Source: Taxawa tesnikishii (nom. ined.)
Lineage: Eukaryota; Ascomycota; Dothideomycetes; Dothideales
Length of the DNA stretch: 64,000 nt
Direction of reading: 5' to 3'
NCBI GenBank assembly: GCA_030247885.1
Contig: JAPDRO010000005.1
Location: 1,178,001 to 1,242,000, forward strand
The notes under the pieces are model-generated. The model was not told where the DNA came from, ran no database searches, and saw nothing but the letters and a program-made list of their open reading frames with translations. Of the stretch, positions 1 through 10,698 are shown in pieces. The stretch's first letter is position 1. Each line of letters begins with the position of its first letter. The translations under genes were made by a program, and so were the position numbers.

Positions 1-276
1 GATCGTTCCCCGGGTTCGGCGGGTACGGCGGGTACCCACTAACAAGGAGCCACAGTATCACGATCACAAGATAGCCAGCTTTTTGGTTCTAACGTTGAGA
101 GCGGTTGCTCGATATATTAGGTCTGAAAATATTACAGTAGCTCCATCGTGCGATCCGGGCTTTTACCAACCAACCAGACAGACATGAGATACGAGATTAC
201 GAAAGAAGTGTTATGCGCCCCGATATCCCTCTCCAACCATACGACCCCCGGTCGTTCATGAGCCCCTCAGATCCGC

Positions 277-1355
277 TTAGAGAGCGAAGGCAGCGAGGGC
301 GAAAAGACCGGCAGCACCGGCAACACCGGCCTTGCTGGCAGCGCCGGTGTAAGCAACCGGGGTGTAGGTGGCGGTACCGTTGTTCTTGATGACGGCACCG
401 GTGGCAGAGCCGGAGGCAGAAGCAACGGAAGCCATGCTAGTTGGGCCAGCAGGAACCATGGTGGAGGTGGTCTGGGTCAGGGTCACTGGTCCAGTGATGG
501 TCAGGGTGGTGGCAGAGCTGACCGGGTAGGTCTTGCTGTTGATGGTGAGGGTGGTAGCGGATGGGCAGTAGGTGGTCAGTGTAGACACGACCTGGGTAGT
601 GGTGTAGACGGAGGCGGTCTTAGAGATTGGGGCCGTGCCGGTCATCTTGGGGGTGGTGGTGGGAACGACAGCTCCAGCGGGGTGGTCTTGGTCAGAGTGC
701 ATGGGCAGTCAGTGATCGTCAGCGTGGTCGCAGAGCTGACGGTGTAGGTCTTGTTGTTCATGGTCAGGGTGGTCGCAGCAGGACAGTAAGTGGTGAAGCT
801 TGTCACGACCTCAGTGACAGTGGCATCGCCGCTGGCAGCGGTGGTAGTGGGAACAGAGGCGGCGGCGCCAGCGGGGATCAGGGTCAGAGTGCCGTTGGAA
901 GCGAATGGGTTCTCGCCAAGGCAGGAAGCGTAGCTAGAAGCGCAGGATGCGAAGTTGGCATCTGGAGAGCCACGGCAGGTATTGTAGGCATTGTAGCAGG
1001 CAGTCTGGCAGGTGCTCTGCTGAGAGAAGCAGTAAGAGAGGTTTGGGTCGCCGGTGCTGCGGCAGGCGTCCAGCTGAGAGACGCAGTCCGTAGCGGTGGC
1101 AGAGGCGCTTGCGGAGCTGGAGACAATGCTAGTAGTAGCCTGGGCAGTAGTGGTGACCGGAATCAGAGTGAGGGTGCCGTTAGGAGCGAATGGGTTCTCG
1201 CCAAGGCAGGAAGCATAGCTAGAAGCGCAGGATGCGAAGTTGGCATCTGGAGAGCCACGGCAGGTGTTATAGGCGTCGTAGCAGGCAGTCTGGGTCGCGT
1301 TCTGCGCGGCGACAGCGGTGGCAAGGGCGAGAAGAGCGGAGGTAGTGTACTTCAT
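277..1355 (-). CDS. Secreted Cys/Thr-rich cell-wall protein, probably GPI-anchored
   Basis: The protein starts with a typical signal peptide ([18 protein letters not shown]) and ends with a hydrophobic tail rich in Ala, Gly and Leu ([12 protein letters not shown]), the layout of a fungal GPI-anchored wall protein. Between them is a Cys-rich module (ACYDAYNTC, then [16 protein letters not shown]) that occurs twice almost unchanged, and a Thr-rich module ([28 protein letters not shown]) that also occurs twice; the latter is common in fungal surface glycoproteins. The reading frame is lost once near 679-682, a run of four G on the plus strand. Adding one base there restores a continuous protein of 359 residues with the second Thr-rich module in register. 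I infer a sequence error, because ten similar events occur in this window. A structural or adhesive role at the cell surface is inferred; no catalytic domain is visible. Confidence 0.75.
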
Positions 1356-4159
1356 TTTTGCTAGAAGGGTTTGTCAAATGAATCGACGAAGCGAGTGTGT
1401 GTTGTTGTTCGGTGAGTAGTGATTGTTGATTGTGAGTGAGTGAGCGATGAGAAGATAACAGCGGGGAAGAAAATACTTATATGCGATATATGCGACTACA
1501 GGGTGGTGGAACTGACTTCCAGACAGGCTCTCCCACCAAGGAAAAACCTGCGTTAGTCAATGAGAGCAAATCAAAATACGAGGGGACGTTGTTCGTATCG
1601 ACAACGGCAAATTCCAGACATGTAGAGTTTAGCAGTGGTCGCAAGGTCTGTGCCAGTGATATGCGATAAATGACGTCGCTTGGAGTTATTTCTGGTGTTC
1701 ACTCAACGGGTTGTCAGTAAAATTGACTTTGGCCACCCTTGCTAGACCCGCCTATTGCCAGGTTCAGACAGTGTTTGTATGGCTAGTCGAAGACGGGTGA
1801 GCACCTGGTGCGAATCTTGACCCCGCAATGGGAAGGTCAACCGCGGGATGGTTCAAGGTCTTGCGTGACTGTGTTGTGGTTTACGGAAGATGTCGCTCTT
1901 CTGGTAACAGATCATAGTTGGTGGTATTGCTACATATGAGGCAGCTGGTCTAAGCCGATGGTAGACTGCCTGTCGGTGTTTCAGTCATGGATGGAAGAGG
2001 CGCCCGTCCATCAAGGTCAGGCCAGGATGCTGAGTGGCTGTTTGTTTACTGGCCTCTGCGGATACGGGAAAATTGATTAGAGAACTCTGGCGAGAGAAGG
2101 GAGGAAAGGGAGCGAGGCCAGACGATGTCACGCCAGCAGACCGAAAAGGCCCGGATCGAGACCCTAGTACGGATTTTCCACCATTGCTATCGTCTCTTGG
2201 CAGCGACTTAACTCGTATCCTGCGCGTTAGCCAGCAGCTGGTCCGAGAGCTTAACTCGACTTCTCTTCTCTGTTAATAGAACAATAATCGACCGTTAACC
2301 GCAAAGTTGCGACCCCATTATCCTTCTGCTTTTCTCTCGTAACGACAACGACTCGTGCTCTTGACTCTCACCTCCCACAGCCATAAGGGTGAAAAGGGGG
2401 TCTGGTGCCTGCCAAGAACATGCTCGTTAATTTCAGACTGACTCGTACTATTGGACACAATCAATGAAAGGCAAATCCGAAACGGACACACCAAGCCCTG
2501 CAAGACATCCAGAGAAAGCTTCGTGTGGCGCGTGCCTGCATTAGCTTTCGTCGAGCGCGTGCTGTTCGTGACATCACGAAGATCCCACAGTGTCTGCAAA
2601 TCGAAAAGTGTCGCCGGCTCGATGCAAGATCGCGCCCTCTCAAACACACCCTGACCTGCTTCGTCCCATGCTTTCGTATTGTGCTAGTCGTCTGAGTGCG
2701 GATTTTTGCAGCCGGCGATGTGTTAGCTTTGTTTGACCTTATATAGATGCTAAAGATAGGAACCCTTGTGACAAAAGATATGATGTGTGGAATGAGGATC
2801 AGTGGAGATTTATCGGAGGGAATTCGGGGCATCTTGGCATTTTCAATGCTCCTGGATCGAGCTCGAGACAATGGTTTTCTGCCAATGAACAGCATGCCGG
2901 GTGTGAATCTGCTTGGAACTTTTTCTTTGCGGGCCTCTCTTATGTTCTTATGTTCTTCATCGGGACGATACATGTAGAGTCTATCCAGTGCGTTCGAAGA
3001 TCAGATCAAACTATCCGAAGCATTGCGACTATTGTGAACTACGAAGCGGAGCAAAAGACGATGACAGTCAAGACGTTGTCGCTGCATATGGTAGGGCTGC
3101 AGAACTATTAAGACGGCCGCAGCACACGGATCGCCTTGGTTTTGTAGCAGGAACAACCTTTGGCGCCGGGCTCATGGTACTTACATCCCACTGTCGACAA
3201 GTTGTCGGCTTGGCATGAGCTGACAGGTCCCAAACCCTTCTTTGAATCCCTTCACTCTCTACTTAACCGACGGAAGCTGCTCGTTCGAGACTTTCAGTAC
3301 TGCTGTTCCATGACCGACAAAACAGGCAAGGTGCTTGGCGAATTGCTGTAGATGTCTTACCAGGCATCATGGTGTACTTCCAGAGGTGAGCGAACGAAGG
3401 TGCGCTGGCGTCTGACGCAGGGTTATCTATAGGACATGACGAGGACGCCTTTTTATCGGACACACCCCAACAGAAGTTTGTGGGATGCAACCGAAGAAGC
3501 GAGAAGCACCGAAGACATTTTCTAGGAGACAGTGTTCAAACACTTCCTCTCTGAAGGGCACCTCATCCGCTGGGTGGCATGTTGAACTCACTGCGACCTT
3601 CTCTTCTGTTCTCTTACCTGTTCACGCATCATGCTGCCGCAAGGCGAATCTCGCTCTTGCTTGCGGTCCACACCGGACTTGAATCGCGTTATGGACGTGC
3701 CTCGTGCTGTTCCGCGCGGTGAGTGTATGGACAATCTGACCTTCGAGCTCCTTAATGAAAGTATAGCAAGGTTGTTGCTCTATAAGAAAATAACCAGCCA
3801 GGTCTTTCTCATAGATGTTAAGAATACCGAATGATCACAACCACAGCAGGCCATCCCGCTCATGCTGACTGAAGAGTTGCAACAGGAGTAAGATGTGAGA
3901 TCCTCCATCCATGTATGTCTCACAATGATATGTATTCAGCATAGACCCGATTCCTTCACCTGTCCAGGCAAAAGATCTTCCAGGTCCCTAATCCACAACA
4001 CGCACAAGATCTTGACCGAAGTGAAGGGCAAGTGGCGTGCATAGAAAACCCCTCTCCTCTCGTCTTTGTATCAGTTCTCCTCCTACCCTCCCCATCCTCA
4101 ATCGCATCCCTCGTAAGGGCTCAGCGGAGTCTCCTCAACTAGAGGACAGAGTCGCCGAC
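1356..4159. other. 2.8 kb without a recognisable gene
   Basis: The first part is the promoter and 5' leader of the minus-strand wall-protein gene. The rest carries only short overlapping open frames on both strands, the longest about 170 codons on the minus strand at 2461-2973, with basic low-complexity composition and no motif I know. Between about 2.9 and 3.8 kb several plus-strand frames switch over short distances, so decayed coding sequence is possible, but I cannot name a family. Confidence 0.4.
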
Positions 4160-5178
4160 ATGGACCATAGAGCGCAGCGCGAGATGATGTGCACCGCGAT
4201 CAGCGAGGGTGAGGAAGTGGGATTGGACTGCGAACTGAAAGCGCTGCTGCCGGACTTTCCCTCCACTGAGGCCTGCTTGTCCTCCTCCTTCTCAAGAACC
4301 CACACAGGTTCACCTGTGCCTTCATCGTCGCACTCATCGTCGTCAGCGTGGGAAACTCCAGACCCTGATTCGACATTTTCTGCTCCATTCCGACAGAATC
4401 TTGCGCGTGTCCAATCAGACTCATCGGGCTTCCACATGAGCTAACATTGCTCAGACTCTCCGGCCTGGTCCTCGTCACCATCGACCAGCCAGGCGTCCAG
4501 ACCAAGCGTTTCGGAATCCACGAGCAAGTCCTCAGCGGCGCGTCACCTTTGCTGGGACGTCTTGTCCAAGAGCCCTCGGATTCTGTTAAATCGCGCAGCA
4601 TAACCCTACACAATGTAGATCCGGCGACATTCCACCTCTTTGCTCGCTTCCTCTACGGCCACTCCGTCCTCTCCGCTCTTCCGCAAATAACATTAACCTC
4701 AGCCTGGCAGAAGGTCTTCTCTCTAGTCTTGGCATACAAATTCGGTCTCGCCATATGCGCTTCAGACTTCCGCGACGCGGTTGTAGATGCGCTGCTCTCC
4801 CTTCTCCTGGCTCATCGGGACGCCACGCAGGATGCCATGGAGGATACGAGTGTGCGAATGTCCTGGGTTATCTGGCCTGAGGTCTCAAACGATTCTGGTG
4901 TAGAACGGTTGATCGCGTTGCTCGCGGCGCTGAGCTGGAAGGAGAAAACGGTCAACAAGGAGCGTTTCAGGCTTGAGAACGGCTTCTGGAAAGCGGTTGA
5001 GATGGCGCAGGAGGAAGCGGGTGTGTGCGCTGGCGAGCAGTACCTGAGGAGCGCGCTGGAGAGGGAGCCATGCTTGTTCCATGATCATGGTGAGAGGAAA
5101 GCGTGCTATCGGGATAGAGGATGCTGCGGACAAGGGCAGGAAGATCCGGTCGAGGTCATGGTGTTCTTGCACGCCTGA
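4160..5178 (+). CDS. BTB/POZ-domain protein
   Basis: The core matches a fungal BTB/POZ fold: a strand (VLVTIDQPG), the dimer helix region (FGIHEQVLSGASPLLGRLV), then LHNVDPATFHLFARFLYGH, which fits the BTB pattern of a conserved D-P-x-x-F-x-x-F-x-x-x-L-Y-x-G segment. A helical tail follows, poor in motifs. The N-terminus is Ser-rich and lies in another frame starting at 4160, so an intron is needed. A good branch site (GCTAAC at 4440) precedes a TTGCTCAG acceptor ending at 4454. A donor at 4348 (GTGGGA) gives the right phase, but it is not certain. These small fungal BTB proteins usually lack a Kelch or MATH partner domain; they may be adaptors for cullin-3 ligases, though that is family inference. 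The 3' end at 5178 could extend if another intron is used. Confidence 0.65.
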
Positions 5179-5350
5179 TAGGGATGAAACGAGAACACTC
5201 AAGATTGAGTTAGTCGCGCGGAGTCTTCGCGTGCTTCGTGATCGATTGACCTTGAGAGGCAGTATAGCGAATTTGTTCTTGACGAACCGATGGGCACCAA
5301 CATGATCATCTTCAATTATGCATCTTCCCTTGACCCGTCCCAGCCTTCTC

Positions 5351-6040
5351 TCAGAGCTTGCTCTTAAGCAAAGCGTCTATCTCTGCTCTCAACCCTTCCC
5401 TCAACCTCTTACTAAGTTCCACCGCCTCATCATCGTCCAGCTCTTCCCTCTTCCCGCGTCCGAACATTTTCCAACTCTTCAGCATGCCCCAGTCCACATT
5501 CCCACCCTTCCCCGCATCGCCCCTATTGACCTCCTCTCTGCCTTCCTGGTACCTCGGGATGAAGTGGAAATGCACATGCGGCACGACTTGCGCAGCTCTG
5601 GCGCCATTGTTCTGCACCACATTCCAATCCTCAACCTCCAGCACCCGGGTCAACATCCTGCTCAACAACGGCATCCAGAACCCGATTGCGGCGGCGGGCG
5701 TGCTGCCTTCGTCGACGGCTTTGCCCTGCCAGAGCATCGGCCGTGTTGCTGCTGGCGCGCATCGCACCGAGGCGAGCTTCTCGTAGTGTTCGCGCGTTGT
5801 GAGGAGGACGTGGCCGGGGCTAATAGGCAGGATATCGAGGAAGGCGACGACTTGCGGGGTCGAGAGGATGAGGTGGCATTGAGGCGATACCAGGGTCGGG
5901 TCGGGAGATTTGGGTATCATGGCGCCGTTTTCGGGTGGGTATGCTTTGGAGATGGCGCAGAAGGGACATGATGTCGGATAGTGTTCTTCGAGGGACATGA
6001 CGGCGGACGATGACAAGGATTGGGGAAACAGTTGAGACAA
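5351..6040 (-). CDS. HIT-family nucleotide hydrolase or transferase
   Basis: The histidine triad is plain: PHVHFHFIPR at about residues 154-163 gives the H-x-H-x-H-x-x catalytic signature of HIT proteins, where the middle His attacks the alpha phosphate of a nucleotide. Upstream are SCPFCAI, which resembles the zinc-binding CxxC start of HINT-type proteins, and the conserved LPISPGHVLLTTREHYEKL segment. The C-terminal 60 residues are charged and helical. Start choice: 6040 gives 229 residues; the Met at 5998 (MSLEEHYPTSCPFC) begins closer to the domain and may be the true start. No intron is needed. HIT proteins of this kind remove AMP from adenylated amines or cut dinucleoside polyphosphates; which activity applies cannot be told from sequence. 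The gene converges on the BTB gene with about 170 bases between stops. Confidence 0.88.
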   Translation of the reverse strand: MSQLFPQSLSSSAVMSLEEHYPTSCPFCAISKAYPPENGAMIPKSPDPTLVSPQCHLILSTPQVVAFLDILPISPGHVLLTTREHYEKLASVRCAPAATRPMLWQGKAVDEGSTPAAAIGFWMPLLSRMLTRVLEVEDWNVVQNNGARAAQVVPHVHFHFIPRYQEGREEVNRGDAGKGGNVDWGMLKSWKMFGRGKREELDDDEAVELSKRLREGLRAEIDALLKSKL

Positions 6041-7711
6041 GAAGGAGACGCTGATGAAGTAGCTGTGTGTAAGGGGTAATGCGGAGAGGAATGGTGAAAG
6101 TTGGGGAAGACTGGGGACACGTCCGGGTGACGTGCTTGTTTCCGTTTCCGGGGTTGATATTTCACTTCACTTCATTCTTCTTCCTGACGGGCAGAAATAT
6201 ATGCTCTCCTGGGCACGCTGACTACGGAAAATCAAGTCTAAAATCGAGATCAATCTGCAAGATGCATTAATCAATCATGATCCATCACATTACTGCAAAT
6301 TGCCCTCGTAGCTCGATCTTTACAGGACCACGACAACCATAGCAAGTGAAACTACATACACCAGACGGCGAGTAAGGGGTCGCCGTGTGCGAGTACGTAC
6401 AGCCCTCTGACCAAGTCTTCATCTCGTGTTCAACGCCACCGGCGTAAGCTCTGTTGTTTCCGCAGAACGATCTTGTCGTACATGACTTGGGAGCCAGCGA
6501 GATGGTGGCGCGGCCAGGCAAGCGCTGGGGTCCTTACGACTGTGGAGTGTTCCTGTATGACCATGAACAGATGTTACAGATCCACTGAGCAGGGGAGTTG
6601 TGAGCCAATAAGGCAACCAGCTCAAAACCCCCAAACAATGCAGCCTGCTCAGCCTGCTCAGCCGTCTCAGCCCTGGGACGCTAATTATATAGATGCGTGT
6701 CAAAGGTCAAGGATCATTGGCTGCTAGCTGCCTTTACTGCCCTCTGTGAATGTTCATGGCATCTTCAGAGCCGTTGAGTGCCAAGTATCAGAGTAAACAC
6801 ACACCGGCAGGTGTAACAACAATTCTTGGGTTAGAAAGTGCGCTGTGCTGAATAGGACAAGAGAGACAGATAGAAGGGAAAAGGGAAAAGGGAAAAGGTC
6901 CGCGGCACGCGAAAGTTTCCGGATGCAGGATGGGGTGGGGGCGGGGGCTGGATTGCGACGGTGCAACAATCGTATTTGCCATTCCTTTATACCAGGGCAA
7001 AGCGTGCAGCATCCGCATCTGATAGGAAAGCTTCTTTCGTGGAGCAGGCGCGAAGAGCGAGAGAGCAGTTATCGCTCTGCAGTGAAGATGTGTGACGGTA
7101 TCTCATCGTTCTTGGGCCTACTCGAGTAGAGTACATAGACCAGACAACAAACACAAACAGAATCATAGACAACACCACTCAAGGATTTCATGAAAATTAT
7201 CCTCCCATTGCGCTCACGGCTACGAAAGCAGTCTTGTCCAATTTCGTGTCGTGAGGGCTCAGTAGCCCCGATCTCAGCCAACCCATCCGTGGTACAAAGC
7301 AGCAATGCAAAAGACGCTCTTGACACTTAACCAGCGCCATAGTATTCCCGTCATGACACCCGCTCCAAAGCCATGCGTCGAAGACAAAAAGGAAAGGAAT
7401 GGAAGTACTAGAGCAGCGCATGTCTGCATGGCCAGCGTTCGATGGATGGATGGTGCCGTGCTTCTGGCATTGGTGGTACATCAAAACAGCACATCCAGAG
7501 TCGCCGATACGCCTTCAACGCCATGGCTTACACGCGCTATACGTGCAGACCTTTGAACCGCAACGCCGTATACATGATGAGTGAAAAGCAGAAGCGGTGC
7601 TGGAACAGGGCAGGCAGGAGCGGTCATTATTCTATAGACCAACCGTTTTGATTTGCTTCTGACATGTCAGGCATTGCCTGCCCTTCGTGATGCGCAACAA
7701 CGTGCATGTGT
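6041..7711. other. 1.7 kb intergenic region
   Basis: This lies between the 5' end of the HIT gene and the 3' end of the cyclin gene. It holds no open frame with recognisable motifs. Two small simple repeats are visible: a CCTGCTCAG-like repeat of three units near 6640-6670 and a GGGAAAA repeat of four units near 6877-6898. Short minus-strand frames at 6.3-7.5 kb look like chance. Confidence 0.5.
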
Positions 7712-9383
7712 TTAGGCCAGAGGAGTCTCGTCGCCGGCAACACCAAGATATTTGGGTGCCCACTTCTTGGCCCACTGGCGCAAGATTATGGAAGCTAGCA
7801 CCACAGTCAGCAATGAGGCCCAACGATATTTGATGAATCACTTACCCTTCAGGAACTTTTTGCTAGAGTACTTGCGGAAGAAGGCATCGTGAACGACCGG
7901 GCCGTGAAGGTAGTCGATCATGAGCTTGAAAACAGGCTCGATGTCTTGCTCAGTGTAACCGGCATAGACGGCAAGAGTGGCATCCTACACTTGTCAGTAC
8001 CTACAAACGTGCATAAGGATGTAAGGATTACTTACCCATTCGCCACGCTCGAGGACGAGACGGGCCAAGTACATGGCAGCGGCGGCAACTTGACTGGGTG
8101 GGTACTGGATGAAGCGGTGATCTAAGCATCCGATTTCCAAGAGGTACTTGCCCAGGGTACGTGTCTGGATGTCGTAGTTGTCTGCCTTGGAGATTCTTCT
8201 AAGGAAGTTCATTGGGTTCGGGTAGCTCAGATCATAATCCAGAGCGGCAAGGACAAAGCGTTCCGCACTCAGAATCTCTTGCTCAGTGAAGCCATCGTCG
8301 GCAACGTGGCGGAAGTTCTGCACATGCGGGGAGAGGACCTCCTCGTATTTGGAGGCGATAAACATGGCGGTAACACCGACGAGCTGTAGACGGTCAAGCT
8401 GGACAACCTTGCGCGACAAGAAGCGGTCGATGATGTTGACAGCCAGGAACAAGGTCTCCGGGAGCAAACGGAAACGCGTGTGAACTTCGAGCAGCCAGTC
8501 GACAAGAATACCGCGCATCTTCCACTCAAGCTCGCCCTGGTTGTCCATGTAGTCTGGGTTGGGAAGCGTAGCCTGTTCGAGTTGCTTCATGTAGTCGAAA
8601 ATCTCGTGAACATATTCAGCCACCATGAGAGGGTCGTCAAGGTCCTCGTCATCGAGATTCTTGGCTTCTGCGGTAAGCTCCTCCAAAGTCTTGTAGAGCG
8701 GAACACCATCGTCAATCTCCTCCTTTGGAGTCGTGCTGACAGCCTTGATTTCCTCCTTCTTGACCTCAACAGTGACAGCCGGGGCACTCTTTGGTGGTGG
8801 CACGTTCTCCGCTGCATCTTCCTCCTCTTGCGTCTTCAGGACCTTAGTCGTCGACGTGTTTCTCTTCTTTGGCACGTTGCCGGCGACGCCTGATCCACTC
8901 GCAGGTCTCTTGAGTTCCGAAGCGGCGTTGGCATTCTTGGTTCCCAGAGCAGTACGCGTCGAGGTAGTCCTGGTTAGCTTCTGGATACCGGTAGGCTTTG
9001 CCGTCTTGGACAGAAGGCCCTTGCCGGCAGCGGTCTTGGTGTCGAGGGTCTCGTTCTTGGTAACGTTGCTTACATCCCCCAATGCAGCGCGCTTCCTTGT
9101 GGCCTGGGAGCCGTTGGTGAGTGCAGACGCGGATGTAGTACGCTTAGCAGCCAGAGCCTTCTTGGGTGGGTCGCCAGCAGACACGTCGTTAGGACCGGAC
9201 AATGCTGCAGCTTTGGCGCGTGTGAGACGGGTGGCTCCGGCATTCTCATCGTTCTCGTTGGTTACGGCCCTGCGGAGGGCTCTTGCCTGTAAATAAACAG
9301 TCAATATGCGATTAAAGGAATGCGTAAGCGCCCTTTGCAAAACGATGGGACGCGACGTTGTCGACGGCACGTACTGGAGGCAT
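7712..9383 (-). CDS. nimE: G2/mitotic B-type cyclin
   Basis: Four exons (9383-9375, 9286-8036, 7984-7846, 7794-7712) give 493 residues. The first codes only for MPP; its GTACGT donor and TTTACAG acceptor are good, and the next two introns are each 51 nt with GTAAGT donors. The N-terminus carries a destruction box, RAALGDVSN at about residues 69-77, read by the anaphase-promoting complex. The cyclin fold follows: MRGILVDWLLEVH at about 260 (the MRAIL helix that contacts the kinase), FLAVNIIDRFLS, IASKYEEVLSP, then the C-terminal cyclin half (LDHRFIQYPPSQVAAAAMYLAR). This is the partner of Cdk1 for entry into mitosis, the nimE/cdc13/Clb class. The ortholog symbol is by family resemblance. An ACGCGT site about 190 bases upstream fits cell-cycle control but is unproven. 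Confidence 0.93.
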
Positions 9384-10698
9384 GGTGGGAGTGAGGAGGA
9401 TGCGATGTTATGTTATACCGCCGATGGTATGGGTGGTTGTGTTAATCGAAGGAGAAATGGAGGTTGTGGTAAAGAGCCTGCATGCAAGGAAATTAGCAAC
9501 CAAAACATAAACAAGCACACGCTTGGATTCGGCGAGTCGGGTCGGTAGGGCGGAGAGAGCGTACAACTCGACGCGTATTGACGATTCTGGAGCTCCGAAC
9601 AGAGAAGAGAATCCTGCTCTTCGAGTCTTGGTACGGTATACGCGATATATGCAGTGTCGTAGTGTAGCCGCCGCGTCGAGATTCGGGGCTTGATTAGGTG
9701 CCGGCGAGGTGGAGATGCTGCGGCAGGTAGACGCCCAAATGCCCTCTGGCAAGGCCGGTGTCCCTTGGGGAAGACGGGTGCGCTGAGGAGAGAAGGTGGA
9801 ATGCAATGCGAGAAGGAAGAGGTGCGGGTGCTCGAGAGGTTTTGATGTTGTTGCAAGAGCAGAGAGGCTGCGGAAGGTTGATAGCTTGGCAAGCAGCGAG
9901 ACGGGAGAGCGAACGCGACACGCTTGGAACACGACTAGCGAGCTCGGTGGATCCCGGCGCAGCTTCGTCATGCAGCACACACGTTTCGTTCAAACTGCCC
10001 ATACACAGGAAATTGATCTTATTTCGGGACTGCGTTGGTCTCTGCCGTCTACTGGATTATATTCCATACACATCTTTCATACTCGAACTGCTCTACACCG
10101 TAGTCACTGCGCCGATGACTCTGCAAAGAGAGCAGCATTCTGTGCGGGCCTTTTCCTTGGTTGCGTAGCAACACGTCCTCATTTGGTAAGCGCGCTGTGG
10201 GACCGAACGCCATCGGGGAAGTGCACAAACATGACGCGTATGGATACCCGTATGCCATGTTATGCTCATGCATGTTTATCCTCTTCAGCATGTCACAGAC
10301 AGCAAGTTACGACTACGTCTTTGAGCTCCTCTCTGTAATGTGACTAGCACGATCCGTCTGGGGAGGTCTATGAGGAGAGCGTCCAAGCGTGTGCACTGAC
10401 AGGTGTTCGAGATCCATAATGGAGAGCATAAACTGCCGGCATACCAACGGCTCATCTCGAAGCGATCAAACTCGTTATCAGTTGTATACCAGCTCTTAAA
10501 CACGACGAAGCCAGGGGCTGCAAGCACTGCTTTTGCAACAAAGGGGCTGTTCCACTGACTCAATTACAATGCGTTCGTCTCTGTCAGCTGGCCACGGAAC
10601 GTATCACACCTTCAAGACTGCTCCGCGGGGCACACGTCGTAAGGCGGCCCGCCCTCAAGTATAAGCAGGACTCCCGCCCACCTTGACAGCTCGTCAAG
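9384..10698. other. Cyclin 5' leader and upstream region, 1.3 kb
   Basis: The sequence directly upstream of the cyclin start holds several overlapping Ser/Thr-rich minus-strand frames (9408-10002) without a domain. B-type cyclin genes often have long 5' leaders, so these are most simply untranslated leader. The rest to 10.7 kb shows nothing recognisable. Confidence 0.45.
9571..9576. promoter_or_regulatory. MCB-like ACGCGT site upstream of the cyclin gene
   Basis: The hexamer ACGCGT lies about 190 bases upstream of the cyclin start codon. In yeasts this MluI cell-cycle box binds MBF (Mbp1/Swi6). One hexamer can occur by chance, so this is only a candidate. Confidence 0.25.

Noticed and set aside
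629-702. A short intron as the explanation for the frame change in the wall-protein gene
   Set aside because: The only GT-AG pair I found there leads to the wrong phase, while one added base in the G4 tract restores the repeat exactly.
627-1364. 245-codon Gly/Ser/Arg-rich plus-strand frame
   Set aside because: It is opposite the secreted wall protein, whose signal peptide and repeats are convincing; the apparent repeats here come from the same duplicated DNA.
5318-5971. 217-codon plus-strand frame opposite the HIT gene
   Set aside because: The minus strand carries the histidine triad; this frame is its shadow.
8480-9296. Long plus-strand frames opposite the cyclin gene
   Set aside because: They are antisense to a clear cyclin with splice sites and family motifs, and are Leu/Val/Ala-rich as expected for the reverse of its codons.
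9408-10002. Overlapping minus-strand frames upstream of the cyclin
   Set aside because: They are Ser/Thr/Pro-rich without motifs; more likely cyclin 5' leader.
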